The notes under the pieces: generated by a model
What the model saw: the letters and a program-made list of their open reading frames with translations, nothing else
Databases searched by the model: none
Told to the model about the DNA's origin: nothing
In this document: in pieces, positions 36,327 to 45,776 of the stretch
How the letters are laid out: each line of letters begins with the position of its first letter
Position numbering within the stretch: the first letter of the stretch is position 1
DNA from: Subtercola boreus
GTDB taxonomy: Bacteria > Actinomycetota > Actinomycetes > Actinomycetales > Microbacteriaceae
Direction: 5' to 3'
Assembly (NCBI RefSeq): GCF_003399635.1
Contig: NZ_NBXB01000034.1
Coordinates: forward strand, 62,001 to 126,000
DNA length: 64,000 nucleotides
Program-made: the position numbers and the translations under genes

Positions 36327-37544
36327 TTACTGGGCGAGCGCCACCTCAGGCCGCACTCGCACCCGCCAGTCGACGGCCGCGAGAACCGCGGTCAGGAGTG
36401 CCAGGATCCCGACGAGCGGGGCGATGATGTCCACGGAGACGGCCAGGCCGAGTGCGGTCGCGAGAACGCCCGCACCGATGGCTGTCACTGCCTGGAAGAG
36501 ATAGGAGAACAGGTAGAGCGCCGAGAGCGTCGCTCCCCGGTGCCGGGGCTCCGTCGCACGACTGATCAGGCCGAGCCCGCCCATGAAGACGAGCGAGTAG
36601 CCGATGCCGCCGACGATGCACCAGAGCAGGAACAGGGCGATCGACCCCGTCGACGCACAGAGTTCGAGAAGGGCCAGCCCGCCCAGGGAGACCACGGCCC
36701 CCACGATCACCGCGACGTGCGAGTGGATGCGCTGCAGCACGATCGCCGTTGTGCCGATCATGACCGACGATATCGCGAGGAGCGCGCCGATCACGAGCAG
36801 GTTCGTGGTGCCGGTGAGTTCCCGGGCGATCGACGCTCCGAGGGAGAGGAAGACGGCTCCGACCGAATAGGCGACAGACACGGCAAGAGTCGCCACGACG
36901 AAGACGCCGAGAGCCGGCCTCGGCACGTGCATCGCCTGCGGGCGCCACGGGGTGGCCCGGGCATCCGGAGCCTGCAGCGGCATCACGAAGACGGCGACGA
37001 ACACCACGCCGCTGAGAACCACCAACACCCCGTAGCTGAGCTGTTCGGGAAGGGGTGCGTACTGCGCCAGCGTGCCCGACACGAGCAGCGCGAGCGTGAG
37101 ACCGAGGGCAGTGGATGCTGCGGTCAGCGAACTGGCCAGGCGGGGGTTCGACGAGGTGTTGTTCTCGACGAGCGAGGCGCTGGCGGCCCCGATTGCAAGC
37201 CCCGCCCCCGCGCCCTGGAGGGCGCGGCCGATGTACAGCCACGCGACATCCGGAGCCGCGATGAAGACCAGCCCCGACACGAGGATCAGGCCGACACCCA
37301 TGAGCATGGCGCGGCGCCTGCCGATCGTGTCGGAGATGCTGCCGAACACGAGCAGCACGACCAGCAGCACGACGGGATAGGTCGCGAAGATCGTCGTGAT
37401 CACCGTCGACGACAGTTCCCATTCGGCGGCGTAGGTCGGGTAGAGCACCGACGGGGCTCCACTCGCCCAGAGGCAGAGGGCGAGCACCGAAGCGGATGCC
37501 CAGAAGGAGCCGCGCTTCTGGAACCGGGATAGTCGAGGGGTCAT
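36327..37544 (-). CDS. MFS transporter, drug-efflux type
   Basis: 405-residue major-facilitator protein with about 12 predicted membrane helices and the cytoplasmic motif A (FGSISDTIGRRRAML) between helices 2 and 3, plus GRALQGAGAGLAIGAASA near helix 4, as in proton-coupled efflux pumps. Substrate cannot be told. The ATG at 37542-37544 lies 6 bases after TAGGGT, suggesting leaderless expression. It is divergent from the HxlR regulator across 63 bases, a common pump-regulator pair, and lies between the str and S10 ribosomal operons. Confidence 0.88.
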   Translation of the reverse strand: MTPRLSRFQKRGSFWASASVLALCLWASGAPSVLYPTYAAEWELSSTVITTIFATYPVVLLVVLLVFGSISDTIGRRRAMLMGVGLILVSGLVFIAAPDVAWLYIGRALQGAGAGLAIGAASASLVENNTSSNPRLASSLTAASTALGLTLALLVSGTLAQYAPLPEQLSYGVLVVLSGVVFVAVFVMPLQAPDARATPWRPQAMHVPRPALGVFVVATLAVSVAYSVGAVFLSLGASIARELTGTTNLLVIGALLAISSVMIGTTAIVLQRIHSHVAVIVGAVVSLGGLALLELCASTGSIALFLLWCIVGGIGYSLVFMGGLGLISRATEPRHRGATLSALYLFSYLFQAVTAIGAGVLATALGLAVSVDIIAPLVGILALLTAVLAAVDWRVRVRPEVALAQ

Positions 37545-37550
37545 CCGCCC

Positions 37551-37556
37551 ACCCTA
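37551..37556 (-). promoter_or_regulatory. probable -10 box of the leaderless MFS gene
   Basis: TAGGGT lies 6 bases before the ATG at 37544 with no ribosome site between. Within the same gap, TAGGT and ACCTA (37583-37598 region) form a short inverted repeat that could be an HxlR operator. Confidence 0.4.
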
Positions 37557-37607
37557 CTCCGCTCGGTTGGAATAGTGAATCTAGGTGGGAGGACCTATCC
37601 TGATGCA

Positions 37608-38090
37608 GTGAGCACTCCCCCGAAGACCCCGGCCCGGCCCGCGAAGGAACACGCCTGCTCGATCCACCGCAGCCTCGACATCCTCGGGGAGAAGTGGTCG
37701 CTGCTGATCATCCGGAACGCCTTCCGGGGCCAAACGAAGTTCTCGGAGTTCCGCGACGCGCTCGGCGTGCCGAGCGACATCCTCACCGCTCGCCTGGCGA
37801 CCCTCGTGGAGGCCGGCGTGCTCGAGCGACGCGCATACCGTGAGCCGGGGGCGCGCGAGCGCTCGAGCTACCACCTCACCGAACGCGGCCGCGCGCTGAA
37901 GACTGTGCTGGTCGCGCTCCAGGAATGGGGGGACTCCTACACCCCGTGGCCGGGTGGACGAGTGTCGCTGGTGCAGCGGGCAGGAACCAGCGACCACGTC
38001 GAGCTGGCGTTCGTCGACGACACGGGGGCGGCCGTCTCCCCCGACGAGGTCGCCCTCGTGCCCGGCCCCTCCGCCGGCCTCACCTGGTGA
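37608..38090 (+). CDS. HxlR-family winged-helix transcriptional regulator
   Basis: The HxlR signature is clear: a cysteine followed by SIHRSLDILGEKWSLLIIRNAFRGQTKFSEF, then LTARLATLVEAGVLERRAY and YHLTERGRAL. Members are dimeric regulators often sensing electrophiles or drugs through that cysteine. The GTG at 37608 (160 residues) is chosen because TATCCT lies 6 bases before it, suggesting a leaderless gene; a GTG at 37575 would add 11 residues. The C-terminal 40 residues after the wing are an extra, unrecognised part. It probably controls the divergent MFS gene. Confidence 0.88.
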   Translation: MSTPPKTPARPAKEHACSIHRSLDILGEKWSLLIIRNAFRGQTKFSEFRDALGVPSDILTARLATLVEAGVLERRAYREPGARERSSYHLTERGRALKTVLVALQEWGDSYTPWPGGRVSLVQRAGTSDHVELAFVDDTGAAVSPDEVALVPGPSAGLTW

Positions 38091-38115
38091 GACTCCTTCG
38101 GCTGCTGACGTCCCG

Positions 38116-39087
38116 CTACTCGAAGAGCAGGGCGCGGAGTTCGGACTCGGCGGACGCCAGCCGGGCGGGGTCGATGGTCAGGCCCTCGGTGTACTTGTCG
38201 ACGAGGCGGGGGTCGACGTAGCTGTTCTTGGCGATGGTGGGGGTGTTGCTGAGCACCGCGGCCGCATCGCGCATGCTCTGGGCGAGCGCGCGCTTGCGCC
38301 GGTACTCCGTCGGCTGCGGGCCGGCCTTCGCGAGGCTGACCGCGGCGGCGAGCGTGCCGTGGAGGGTTCGGAAGTCCTTGGCGGTGAAGTCTCCCCCGGT
38401 CTGCTCCTTCACATAGGCGTTGATGTCGAGGGCGCCGAGCGGATGCCAGCGCCCCCGGTCATCCGGGAATGCCAGCAGGTGAGCGTTCGGGCCGCGACGT
38501 TTCAGACCCGCGACGATACGCGCCAGTTCGGCGTCACGGATGTCGGACTCCCAGGGCTGCCCGCTCTTCGCCGGGAACGCGAGGTGCACGACGTCACCCC
38601 GCACCGCGACGTGCGCGCAGAGGAGGGTCGAGAGGCCGTAGCTCCCGTGTTGCTCGGCGTAGCGCTCACTGCCGACCCGCAGCGAGCCCTGGTCGAGCAT
38701 CCGGAAGGCCGTGGCAGACGCACGCTCACGGTCTGGACGCTCGTGCCGGAGATCCATCGTGACCTTCCGCCGTGCGGGCGGGAGCGACTCGGCGAGGCTC
38801 AGCGCCCTGTCGAACTTGATGCGGTCCTTCTGCTCACGCCAGGTCGGGTGGTAGATGTACTGGCGGCGGCCCGCAGCGTCGATGCCGGTGGCCTGGATGT
38901 GGCCGTTCGTATGCGGCGCGATCCAGACGTCGGTCCACGCTGGTGGAATCGCGAGGTGTTGGATACGGGCGCGAAGCTCCCCGTCGCGGAGCGTGGCACC
39001 ATCGACATCCTGGTACGTGAACCCCCTGCCGGCCCGGAGCCTCCGCAACCCCCGCCCGCTCGAATCGCTCCGCCGCAACCTGACCAT
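38116..39087 (-). CDS. DNA topoisomerase IB (poxvirus type)
   Basis: Relaxes supercoils through a 3'-phosphotyrosine. IPPAWTDVWIAPHTNGHIQATGIDAAGRRQYIYHPTWRE in outline is the bacterial topo IB N-domain. The catalytic part has GSERYAEQHGSYGLSTL, KDFRTLHGTLAAA and the active tyrosine Y290 in AKNSYVDPRL. 323 residues, complete. ATG at 39087 lies 6 bases after TAGGGT (39094-39099), so it looks leaderless. It is convergent with the HxlR gene. This is an accessory enzyme in bacteria, scattered in distribution. Confidence 0.93.
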   Translation of the reverse strand: MVRLRRSDSSGRGLRRLRAGRGFTYQDVDGATLRDGELRARIQHLAIPPAWTDVWIAPHTNGHIQATGIDAAGRRQYIYHPTWREQKDRIKFDRALSLAESLPPARRKVTMDLRHERPDRERASATAFRMLDQGSLRVGSERYAEQHGSYGLSTLLCAHVAVRGDVVHLAFPAKSGQPWESDIRDAELARIVAGLKRRGPNAHLLAFPDDRGRWHPLGALDINAYVKEQTGGDFTAKDFRTLHGTLAAAVSLAKAGPQPTEYRRKRALAQSMRDAAAVLSNTPTIAKNSYVDPRLVDKYTEGLTIDPARLASAESELRALLFE

Positions 39088-39093
39088 TCCCCG

Positions 39094-39099
39094 ACCCTA
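39094..39099 (-). promoter_or_regulatory. probable -10 box of the leaderless topoisomerase IB gene
   Basis: TAGGGT is followed by 6 bases and the ATG at 39085-39087, the same arrangement as the MFS gene. No Shine-Dalgarno sequence is present. Confidence 0.45.
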
Positions 39100-39164
39100 C
39101 CGCCGCCCGGGTCTGGCCCGCTCTCCCTTGACGACCGCGCTGCGGCCCTGTTGCACCCACCACA

Positions 39165-39228
39165 CGTGAGACTCCGGCGCACAGTTGAGAGGCGCACGCG
39201 GGTCTCCCTTGCGCGTAGACGTCTCACG
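39165..39228. repeat. palindromic intergenic repeat, copy 2 (GTGAGAC/GTCTCAC boxes)
   Basis: Boxes GTGAGAC at 39166, TTGAGAG at 39185, GTCTCCC at 39202 and GTCTCAC at 39221 reproduce the 19/17/19 spacing of the copy at 8154-8217 exactly. A further GTGAGAC follows at 39239. The last box of the palindrome contains the stop codon of the neighbouring AbiEi-like gene. Confidence 0.7.
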
Positions 39229-40207
39229 CTCGCCGGGCGTGAGACTCCCGCGCACGCCGGGCGGGCACGCCGACGGCGGTGAGGATGTCGCGCAGACGGG
39301 AGGGGTCTCTCAGGCCGTCGAACATCCACCGCACCACCCGGGAACCCTCGAGTCGAAGATGATCCTCTCGGATCTTCTCGGCAACGACCGCCTCACCCGG
39401 CGTCAGAGCGCCGAGATACTCGGGCTTCAGATACTTGCTCCGTCCGTCGAACTCCCCAATGATGCTGAGCTCGGGCCATTCGAAGTCCGTGTAGTAGAAC
39501 CCGCCGCGCGGATTGACGTGTTGGACCTGCAGGCAGGGTTCGGGCATCCCGAACCGCTCGATCAGGAGGCGGCCCCACGTCTCTCCCGGGTTCGCCGACC
39601 CGACCCTCGACGCGCCGATCGCAGCCAGGACCCTGGACCGCCCCCTCCTCCCCACCCGGTCGCCGGCGAGTTCGAGCAGTTCACGCTGCTCAACCGTCAC
39701 AGGGAGGTGACAGACCATTGGATTCAACGCGTGGTCGATCATCACCACGGCATCGAGCGTGCTGCCCGATCTGGCCACGTCGATGAGGGTGCGAGCCGGG
39801 GTGGTGATCCGGATCCCGTCCACCTCCACGACATCGTCATCAGGAAGGGCGACTCGGTGTTCTCGAACTCCAGCCCGGCTGTGCGCGCCGGATCCCGGCC
39901 GCGAGACGAGCTGGACTTCGCTCGGCCAATGACCCAATCGCGGGAACCCCCAGAACGCAGCGGCGGATTCGTAGCCGACCACCACGCCGTGACGGGTGGC
40001 GGCGACCGCGATGATTTGGGCGATATGCCGATCGCAGCTCGAAGCAGAGCGCCACTCTGCGGCGGAGGCGTAGACGCCACGGCGCACCCTGACCGCCGAA
40101 CCTTGCTTTTGGGAGCGACGCAGGCTCCGATCATCCATCCTGAGAGCTCGGACGCGGTCACCCGCGAAGTCGAGATGCAGACGCCCGGCCGCCCCAACAT
40201 GGTCCAT
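39224..40207 (-). CDS. AbiEi-like / DUF559-type protein (putative nuclease or antitoxin-like)
   Basis: The N-terminal part (QGSAVRVRRGVYASAAEWRS) looks like the winged-helix start of AbiEi-type proteins, then VVVGYESAAAFWGFPRL, and the C-terminal part (IIGEFDGRSKY, AEKIREDHLRLEGSRVVRWMFDGL) resembles the PD-(D/E)XK fold of DUF559/Vsr-like proteins. Function is unproven; no toxin partner lies beside it. The ATG at 40207 (327 residues) is chosen; a TTG at 40297 would add 30 residues and an ATG at 40138 would shorten it. Its last residues and stop codon are encoded by the GTGAGAC repeat, so the tail may have been altered by repeat insertion. Confidence 0.7.
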   Translation of the reverse strand: MDHVGAAGRLHLDFAGDRVRALRMDDRSLRRSQKQGSAVRVRRGVYASAAEWRSASSCDRHIAQIIAVAATRHGVVVGYESAAAFWGFPRLGHWPSEVQLVSRPGSGAHSRAGVREHRVALPDDDVVEVDGIRITTPARTLIDVARSGSTLDAVVMIDHALNPMVCHLPVTVEQRELLELAGDRVGRRGRSRVLAAIGASRVGSANPGETWGRLLIERFGMPEPCLQVQHVNPRGGFYYTDFEWPELSIIGEFDGRSKYLKPEYLGALTPGEAVVAEKIREDHLRLEGSRVVRWMFDGLRDPSRLRDILTAVGVPARRARESHARRA

Positions 40208-40335
40208 AGGGAAAGGCTCGCACTCCTCTCGATCGCCCCGGGCGCCGAAGGATGACCCGGTGGACAACCCCGCAGCATCGCACAGTGTGGACGACAAGAC
40301 AGGCGGGTAAAGAGGGCCGCAATTGAGACGCCCGC

Positions 40336-40390
40336 GGGGGCGGAGCGGGCGGAGCGGGCGGGGCCGGAGCCGGCGGAGGCAGGGGCGGGG
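40336..40390 (+). other. G-rich tract with G-quadruplex potential behind tuf
   Basis: Runs GGGGG, GGG, GGG, GGGG separated by CGGAGC, CGGAGC and C start at 40336, and more G-runs follow to 40390. It fits a G4 pattern on the plus strand, just downstream of the tuf terminator hairpin. Confidence 0.5.
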
Positions 40391-40392
40391 GA

Positions 40393-40436
40393 CGAATGAA
40401 GGGCCGCACCCCCGGAGGAGTGCGGCCCTTCATTCG
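40393..40436. terminator. strong bidirectional-type hairpin after tuf
   Basis: 17 perfect base pairs (40393-40409 with 40420-40436) around a 10-base loop, 34 bases after the tuf stop. No U-tract follows on either strand, but the position and stem strength argue for the end of the rpsL-rpsG-fusA-tuf transcript. Confidence 0.75.
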
Positions 40437-40470
40437 GTGTCGCCCGGTGGGCGAACCAGTGGTGCTGGGA

Positions 40471-41661
<1,191 letters not shown>

Positions 41662-41684
41662 TGGGTCCTCCTCAGGACTTTCAT

Positions 41685-41723
41685 GCTGAGCGGCCGATCG
41701 AGAGTGTCGACCGGCTGCTCAGC
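41685..41723 (-). other. hairpin in the tuf leader
   Basis: GCTGAGC/GCTCAGC (7 pairs), GCCG/CGGC (4) and TCGA/TCGA (4) stack with single mismatches around a 5-base loop, ending 23 bases before the tuf start. No U-tract. It may stabilise the highly expressed tuf message or control it. Confidence 0.55.
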
Positions 41724-41777
41724 GGGGTGTTGATTAGTTATATTACTAGGCCCGGGAGGGGCCGGCAGGCGAGTGTG

Positions 41778-43895
41778 TTACTCGCCCTTGTTCTTCTGGA
41801 TGATCTCGTCGGCAACTGCCTTCGGGACCTCCGCGTAGCTGTCGAACGTCATCGAGTACACAGCGCGGCCCGAGGTCTTCGACCTCAGGTCACCGACGTA
41901 ACCGAACATTTCGCTCAGCGGGACGTTAGCACGGATGACCTTCACGCCGGTGGCGTCTTCCATGGACTGGATCTGGCCACGACGGGAGTTGAGGTCGCCG
42001 ATGACGTCGCCCATGTACTCCTCGGGCGTACGCACCTCGACGGCCATCAGCGGCTCGAGGAGCACGGGGCTCGCCTTGCGAGCCGCCTCCTTGAACGCCA
42101 TGGTGCCAGCAATCTTGAACGCCATCTCCGAAGAGTCGACGTCGTGCGCCGCGCCATCGAGCAGGATGCCCTTGACACCGACCATCGGGTAACCCGCGAG
42201 CACGCCGACCGCCATGGCTGCCTGCATTCCCTGGTCGACCGAGGGGATGTACTCGCGCGGCACGCGGCCACCGGAGACCTTGTTCTCGAACTCGTAGACC
42301 TTGTCGGCCGTCACTTCGAGCGGCTCGATCGAGATCTGGATCTTGGCGAACTGACCCGATCCACCGGTCTGCTTTTTGTGCGTGTAGTCGTGCTTGTCGA
42401 CCGTGCGGCGAATCGTCTCACGGTAGGCCACCTGGGGCTTGCCCACGTTGGCCTCGACGTTGAACTCACGACGCATGCGGTCGACCAGGATGTCGAGGTG
42501 GAGCTCGCCCATTCCCTTGATGACGGTCTGGCCGGTGTCCTGGTTCTGCTCGGTGCGGAAGGTCGGATCTTCTTCGGCCAGCTTCTGGATGGCCAGGCCC
42601 AACTTCTCCTGGTCAGCCTTCGTCTTCGGCTCGATCGCGACCTCGATGACGGGCTCGGGGAACGTCATCGACTCCAGTACCACGGGGTGCGCCGGGTCGG
42701 CCAGAGTGTCACCGGTGGTGGTGTCCTTCAGGCCGATGACGGCGTAGATGTGACCGGCCGTCACGGAGGGGACCGGGTTCTCCTTGTTGGCGTGCATCTG
42801 GAAGATCTTGCCGATGCGCTCCTTCTTGCCCTTGGTCGCATTGATGATCTGCGCACCCGAGTCGACGTGACCCGAGTAGACGCGGATGTAGGTCAGGCGA
42901 CCGAAGAAGGGGTGGACCGCGACCTTGAACGCCAGAGCGGCGAACGGGTCGGTCGAGTTCGCACCGCGGGAGATGATGATCTCCTCGTCACGCACGTCGT
43001 GTCCTTCGACACTCGGCACGTCGAGCGGGCTCGGCAGGTAGTCGACGACGGCATCCAGCATCGGCTGGACACCACGGTTCTTGAACGCGGAACCGCAGAG
43101 GACCGGGTAGATCTCGCTGTTGACGGTGAGCTTGCGGATGGCGGCCTTGATCTCGGCGACCGAGAAGTCGACGTCACCGGAGAGGTAACGCTCGAGCAGT
43201 TCGTCGCTGGTCTCGGCAACGACCTCGATGAGCTTCTCGCGGTACTCCGCTGCCTGCTCGGCCAGGTCGGCCGGGATCTCCTCGATCTCGTACTTCGCAC
43301 CGAGCTCGACGTCACCCTTGGAGTCGCCACGCCAGGTCAGCGCGCGCATCTCGACGAGGTCGACCACACCCTCGAAGCTCGACTCAGCACCGATGGGGAG
43401 CTGGATGACGAGCGGGCGGGCGCCGAGGCGCTTGACGATCGTGTCGACGGTGAAGTAGAAGTCGGCGCCCAGCTTGTCCATCTTGTTGACGAAGCAGATG
43501 CGGGGCACGTCGTACTTGTCGGCCTGGCGCCAGACGGTCTCCGACTGGGGCTCGACGCCCTCCTTGCCATCGAAGACGGCGACGGCACCGTCGAGCACGC
43601 GGAGCGAACGCTCCACCTCGACCGTGAAGTCCACATGACCGGGCGTGTCGATGATGTTGATCTGGTTGTTGTTCCAGAAGCACGTGGTGGCAGCCGACGT
43701 GATCGTGATGCCGCGCTCCTGCTCCTGCGCCATCCAGTCCATCGTCGCTGCACCGTCGTGCACTTCACCGATCTTGTGGGTGATACCCGTGTAGAACAGG
43801 ATGCGCTCAGTAGTGGTGGTCTTGCCGGCATCGATGTGGGCCATGATGCCGATGTTGCGGACCTTGTTCAGGTCGGTAAGCACGTCCTGTGCCAC
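41778..43895 (-). CDS. fusA: elongation factor G
   Basis: GTPase for translocation and, with RRF, ribosome recycling. [15 protein letters not shown] (G1), [11 protein letters not shown] (G2), DTPGHVDFT (G3), [10 protein letters not shown] (G4); five domains, 705 residues, complete. The start is GTG (43893-43895) with GGAGG about 8 bases upstream. 89 bases after rpsG. Confidence 0.98.
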   Translation of the reverse strand: MAQDVLTDLNKVRNIGIMAHIDAGKTTTTERILFYTGITHKIGEVHDGAATMDWMAQEQERGITITSAATTCFWNNNQINIIDTPGHVDFTVEVERSLRVLDGAVAVFDGKEGVEPQSETVWRQADKYDVPRICFVNKMDKLGADFYFTVDTIVKRLGARPLVIQLPIGAESSFEGVVDLVEMRALTWRGDSKGDVELGAKYEIEEIPADLAEQAAEYREKLIEVVAETSDELLERYLSGDVDFSVAEIKAAIRKLTVNSEIYPVLCGSAFKNRGVQPMLDAVVDYLPSPLDVPSVEGHDVRDEEIIISRGANSTDPFAALAFKVAVHPFFGRLTYIRVYSGHVDSGAQIINATKGKKERIGKIFQMHANKENPVPSVTAGHIYAVIGLKDTTTGDTLADPAHPVVLESMTFPEPVIEVAIEPKTKADQEKLGLAIQKLAEEDPTFRTEQNQDTGQTVIKGMGELHLDILVDRMRREFNVEANVGKPQVAYRETIRRTVDKHDYTHKKQTGGSGQFAKIQISIEPLEVTADKVYEFENKVSGGRVPREYIPSVDQGMQAAMAVGVLAGYPMVGVKGILLDGAAHDVDSSEMAFKIAGTMAFKEAARKASPVLLEPLMAVEVRTPEEYMGDVIGDLNSRRGQIQSMEDATGVKVIRANVPLSEMFGYVGDLRSKTSGRAVYSMTFDSYAEVPKAVADEIIQKNKGE

Positions 43896-43984
43896 GGATT
43901 TCCTCCGATTGGATTGCTACGGGTGTGAGGTGCGGTGGATGCTCGGAACGAACATCCACCGCATCATGCGGGTGAGCCTGCGGC

Positions 43985-44455
43985 TTACCAGCGGTAGTGC
44001 GCGAAGGCCTTGTTCGACTCGGCCATCTTGTGGGTGTCTTCGCGACGCTTGACTGCAGCGCCGAGACCGTTCGACGCGTCGAGGATCTCGTTGGTGAGAC
44101 GCTCGGTCATCGTCTTCTCGCGACGACCCTTCGCGTAGGTGGTGAGCCAACGAAGAGCCAGCGTGTTCGCGCGGTGAGGCTTGACCTCGACGGGAACCTG
44201 GTAGGTCGAGCCACCGACACGGCGGCTCTTGACCTCGATGGTCGGGCGCACGTTGTCGAGCGCCTTCTTGAGGGTCACGACGGCGTCGGCACCGTTCTTG
44301 GTCGACACGCCCTCGAGTGCGTCGTAGACGATGCGCTCGGCGAGACCCTTCTTGCCGTCGAGCAGGATCTTGTTGACGAGCTGGCTGACGATCGGGGCGC
44401 CGTAGACGGGGTCTGCGACGACGGGGCGCTTGGGAGCGGGTCCTTTACGAGGCAT
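43985..44455 (-). CDS. rpsG: 30S ribosomal protein S7
   Basis: [52 protein letters not shown], and [15 protein letters not shown]-type C-terminus ([16 protein letters not shown]). 156 residues, complete; head assembly protein and E-site neighbour. The ATG overlaps the rpsL stop (TAATG). Confidence 0.97.
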   Translation of the reverse strand: MPRKGPAPKRPVVADPVYGAPIVSQLVNKILLDGKKGLAERIVYDALEGVSTKNGADAVVTLKKALDNVRPTIEVKSRRVGGSTYQVPVEVKPHRANTLALRWLTTYAKGRREKTMTERLTNEILDASNGLGAAVKRREDTHKMAESNKAFAHYRW

Positions 44456-44829
44456 TACTTCTTCTCCATCTTCGCGCCGTAACGGCTGCGAGCCTGCTTG
44501 CGGTTCTTGACAGCCTGGGTGTCGAGGGCGCCGCGGACGATCTTGTAACGGACGCCGGGGAGGTCTTTCACACGACCGCCGCGAACGAGCACCATCGAGT
44601 GCTCCTGGAGGTTGTGGCCTTCACCGGGAATGTAGGCGGTGACCTCGGTGCCGTTGGAGAGCTTGACGCGGGCGACCTTGCGGAGAGCCGAGTTCGGCTT
44701 CTTCGGGGTGGTGGTGTACACACGGGTGCACACGCCGCGCTGCTGCGGGTTTGACTTGAGAGCAGGCGCTTTGGTCTTCGTGACCTTGCGCGAGCGGCCC
44801 TTACGGACCAACTGCTGAATGGTAGGCAC
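44455..44829 (-). CDS. rpsL: 30S ribosomal protein S12
   Basis: Decoding-centre protein and target of streptomycin resistance mutations. [29 protein letters not shown], and the [13 protein letters not shown] loop are present. At the classic resistance sites the sequence reads TPKKPNS and [11 protein letters not shown], the normal sensitive-type residues. GTG at 44827-44829 gives 124 residues, the family length, with AAGGAG 7 bases upstream. Between them lies an ATG-TAG start-stop, so the SD directs to GTG. Confidence 0.97.
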   Translation of the reverse strand: MPTIQQLVRKGRSRKVTKTKAPALKSNPQQRGVCTRVYTTTPKKPNSALRKVARVKLSNGTEVTAYIPGEGHNLQEHSMVLVRGGRVKDLPGVRYKIVRGALDTQAVKNRKQARSRYGAKMEKK

Positions 44830-45182
44830 TACATGACTCCTTGTGTTTACTGCACGGTGACAGCTGCTACTGATGATTAGCATTCGAACGCGTCAAAGCC
44901 TGGGCCTTGTCAGTCGAGTTCATTTGGACCTACCTGCAAACACGCGGGACCGAGGTCTCAGGCGCCTGTCGGGGGTAGGTATGCCGTGGGGGCCGAGTCT
45001 TCGGGCCGGCGGAACCGGCACCCTTCGATCGAGCCCTGCTTTGTATGATGCATGTCTGGCCCGGAACCGCCCTCCGCTGGTGGGAACCAGAGGCGGGCAC
45101 AGCACGAGAGCACGACAAAGCGCACACCCCGGAAATGTTACCCGTTGTGACAGCCCGGGTCAAATGGCGGCAGGGCCTTGCA
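44830..45182 (-). other. long rpsL leader region with candidate 18-codon upstream ORF
   Basis: 353 bases without a supported gene. The promoter at 45135-45163 implies a leader of about 300 bases. It contains a possible small ORF (44867-44923: [18 protein letters not shown]) preceded by an AGGTAGG-like sequence 5-9 bases upstream, and an ATG-TAG start-stop next to the rpsL start. Whether the small ORF is translated is unknown. Confidence 0.4.
45135..45163 (-). promoter_or_regulatory. str operon (rpsL) promoter
   Basis: TTGACC (45158-45163), 17-base spacer, TAACAT (45135-45140): a good housekeeping-sigma promoter pointing toward rpsL. The predicted start is near 45128. Confidence 0.75.
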
Positions 45183-45740
45183 CTAACCGCGATAGCCGGT
45201 GTTCTGCACCGTGAACGTCTTGCTGCGCTGCCCACCCGTACCGACCAGGGTGATCGTGTAGGTGTGGCTCTGCGCGGGGCACGCGAAGGGGATGGAGATC
45301 GACCCGCCCGGGCTCACTTCGGAGTACGGCTCGGCTCGGGCATCGGTCGTGTCGACGCCGACGAAGGCGGTCTCGGCACCGTTGCTCGACCAACTCAGCT
45401 GCACGTCGGGCGACGAGGCCGTCGAGCCGGTGGGGCCCTCACCCGGCACCGGGCAGGTGACACTGGCCGTGGCCGAACCCGACCCGAAGGCGGGCTGAGC
45501 CGCATCTCCGGCGTCGGACGGACCGGTGGCAGGGGCGCTCGGTGACGGTGCGGTCGGTGTCGGGGCGGTCGTTCGGGGCGTCGGAGGCACGCTCGGCGTC
45601 GGGGTCGGGAAGGTGGATGCTGACGCCGATGCGGGCGGGGTGGAACCCGGATTCGGGGGCGCGGCGATCGCGAACCCAATGCCGAGCGCCGCGCCGACCA
45701 CCACGATGACGCCGAGCACCAGGAACGGGATCTTCTTCAC
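45183..45740 (-). CDS. secreted or membrane-anchored hypothetical protein with Ig-like domain
   Basis: 185 residues, no family recognised with confidence. One N-terminal membrane helix (about 5-27) is followed by a Pro/Thr/Ser/Ala-rich stalk (about 30-85) and a C-terminal beta-rich segment of about 95 residues (VQLSWSSNGAETAFVGVD, SHTYTITLVGTGG) with two cysteines that could form a disulphide. This suggests a small Ig-like domain held outside the cell. The start is GTG (45738-45740), with TAAGCT 6 bases before it inside a TGAGCT-A-AGCTCA-type palindrome (45745-45757), so it seems leaderless. Last of the MMPL-YhgE-membrane-protein run. Confidence 0.75.
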   Translation of the reverse strand: MKKIPFLVLGVIVVVGAALGIGFAIAAPPNPGSTPPASASASTFPTPTPSVPPTPRTTAPTPTAPSPSAPATGPSDAGDAAQPAFGSGSATASVTCPVPGEGPTGSTASSPDVQLSWSSNGAETAFVGVDTTDARAEPYSEVSPGGSISIPFACPAQSHTYTITLVGTGGQRSKTFTVQNTGYRG

Positions 45741-45744
45741 TCTC

Positions 45745-45757
45745 TGAGCTTAGCTCA
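45745..45757. promoter_or_regulatory. palindrome and -10 box before the Ig-like protein gene
   Basis: TGAGCT and AGCTCA flank a single base. On the minus strand it contains TAAGCT (45747-45752), 6 bases before the GTG start. It could be an operator overlapping a leaderless promoter. Confidence 0.4.
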
Positions 45758-45776
45758 TTAAGCGAAGACGATTCAG

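Noticed and set aside
40298-40470. Possible small gene between tuf and the AbiEi-like gene
   Set aside because: The interval holds only the tuf hairpin and a G-rich tract; apparent peptides are Pro/Ala repeats.
41724-41777. tuf promoter with TATAAC
   Set aside because: AT-rich and near a -10, but no -35 at 16-18 bases; not listed as a promoter.
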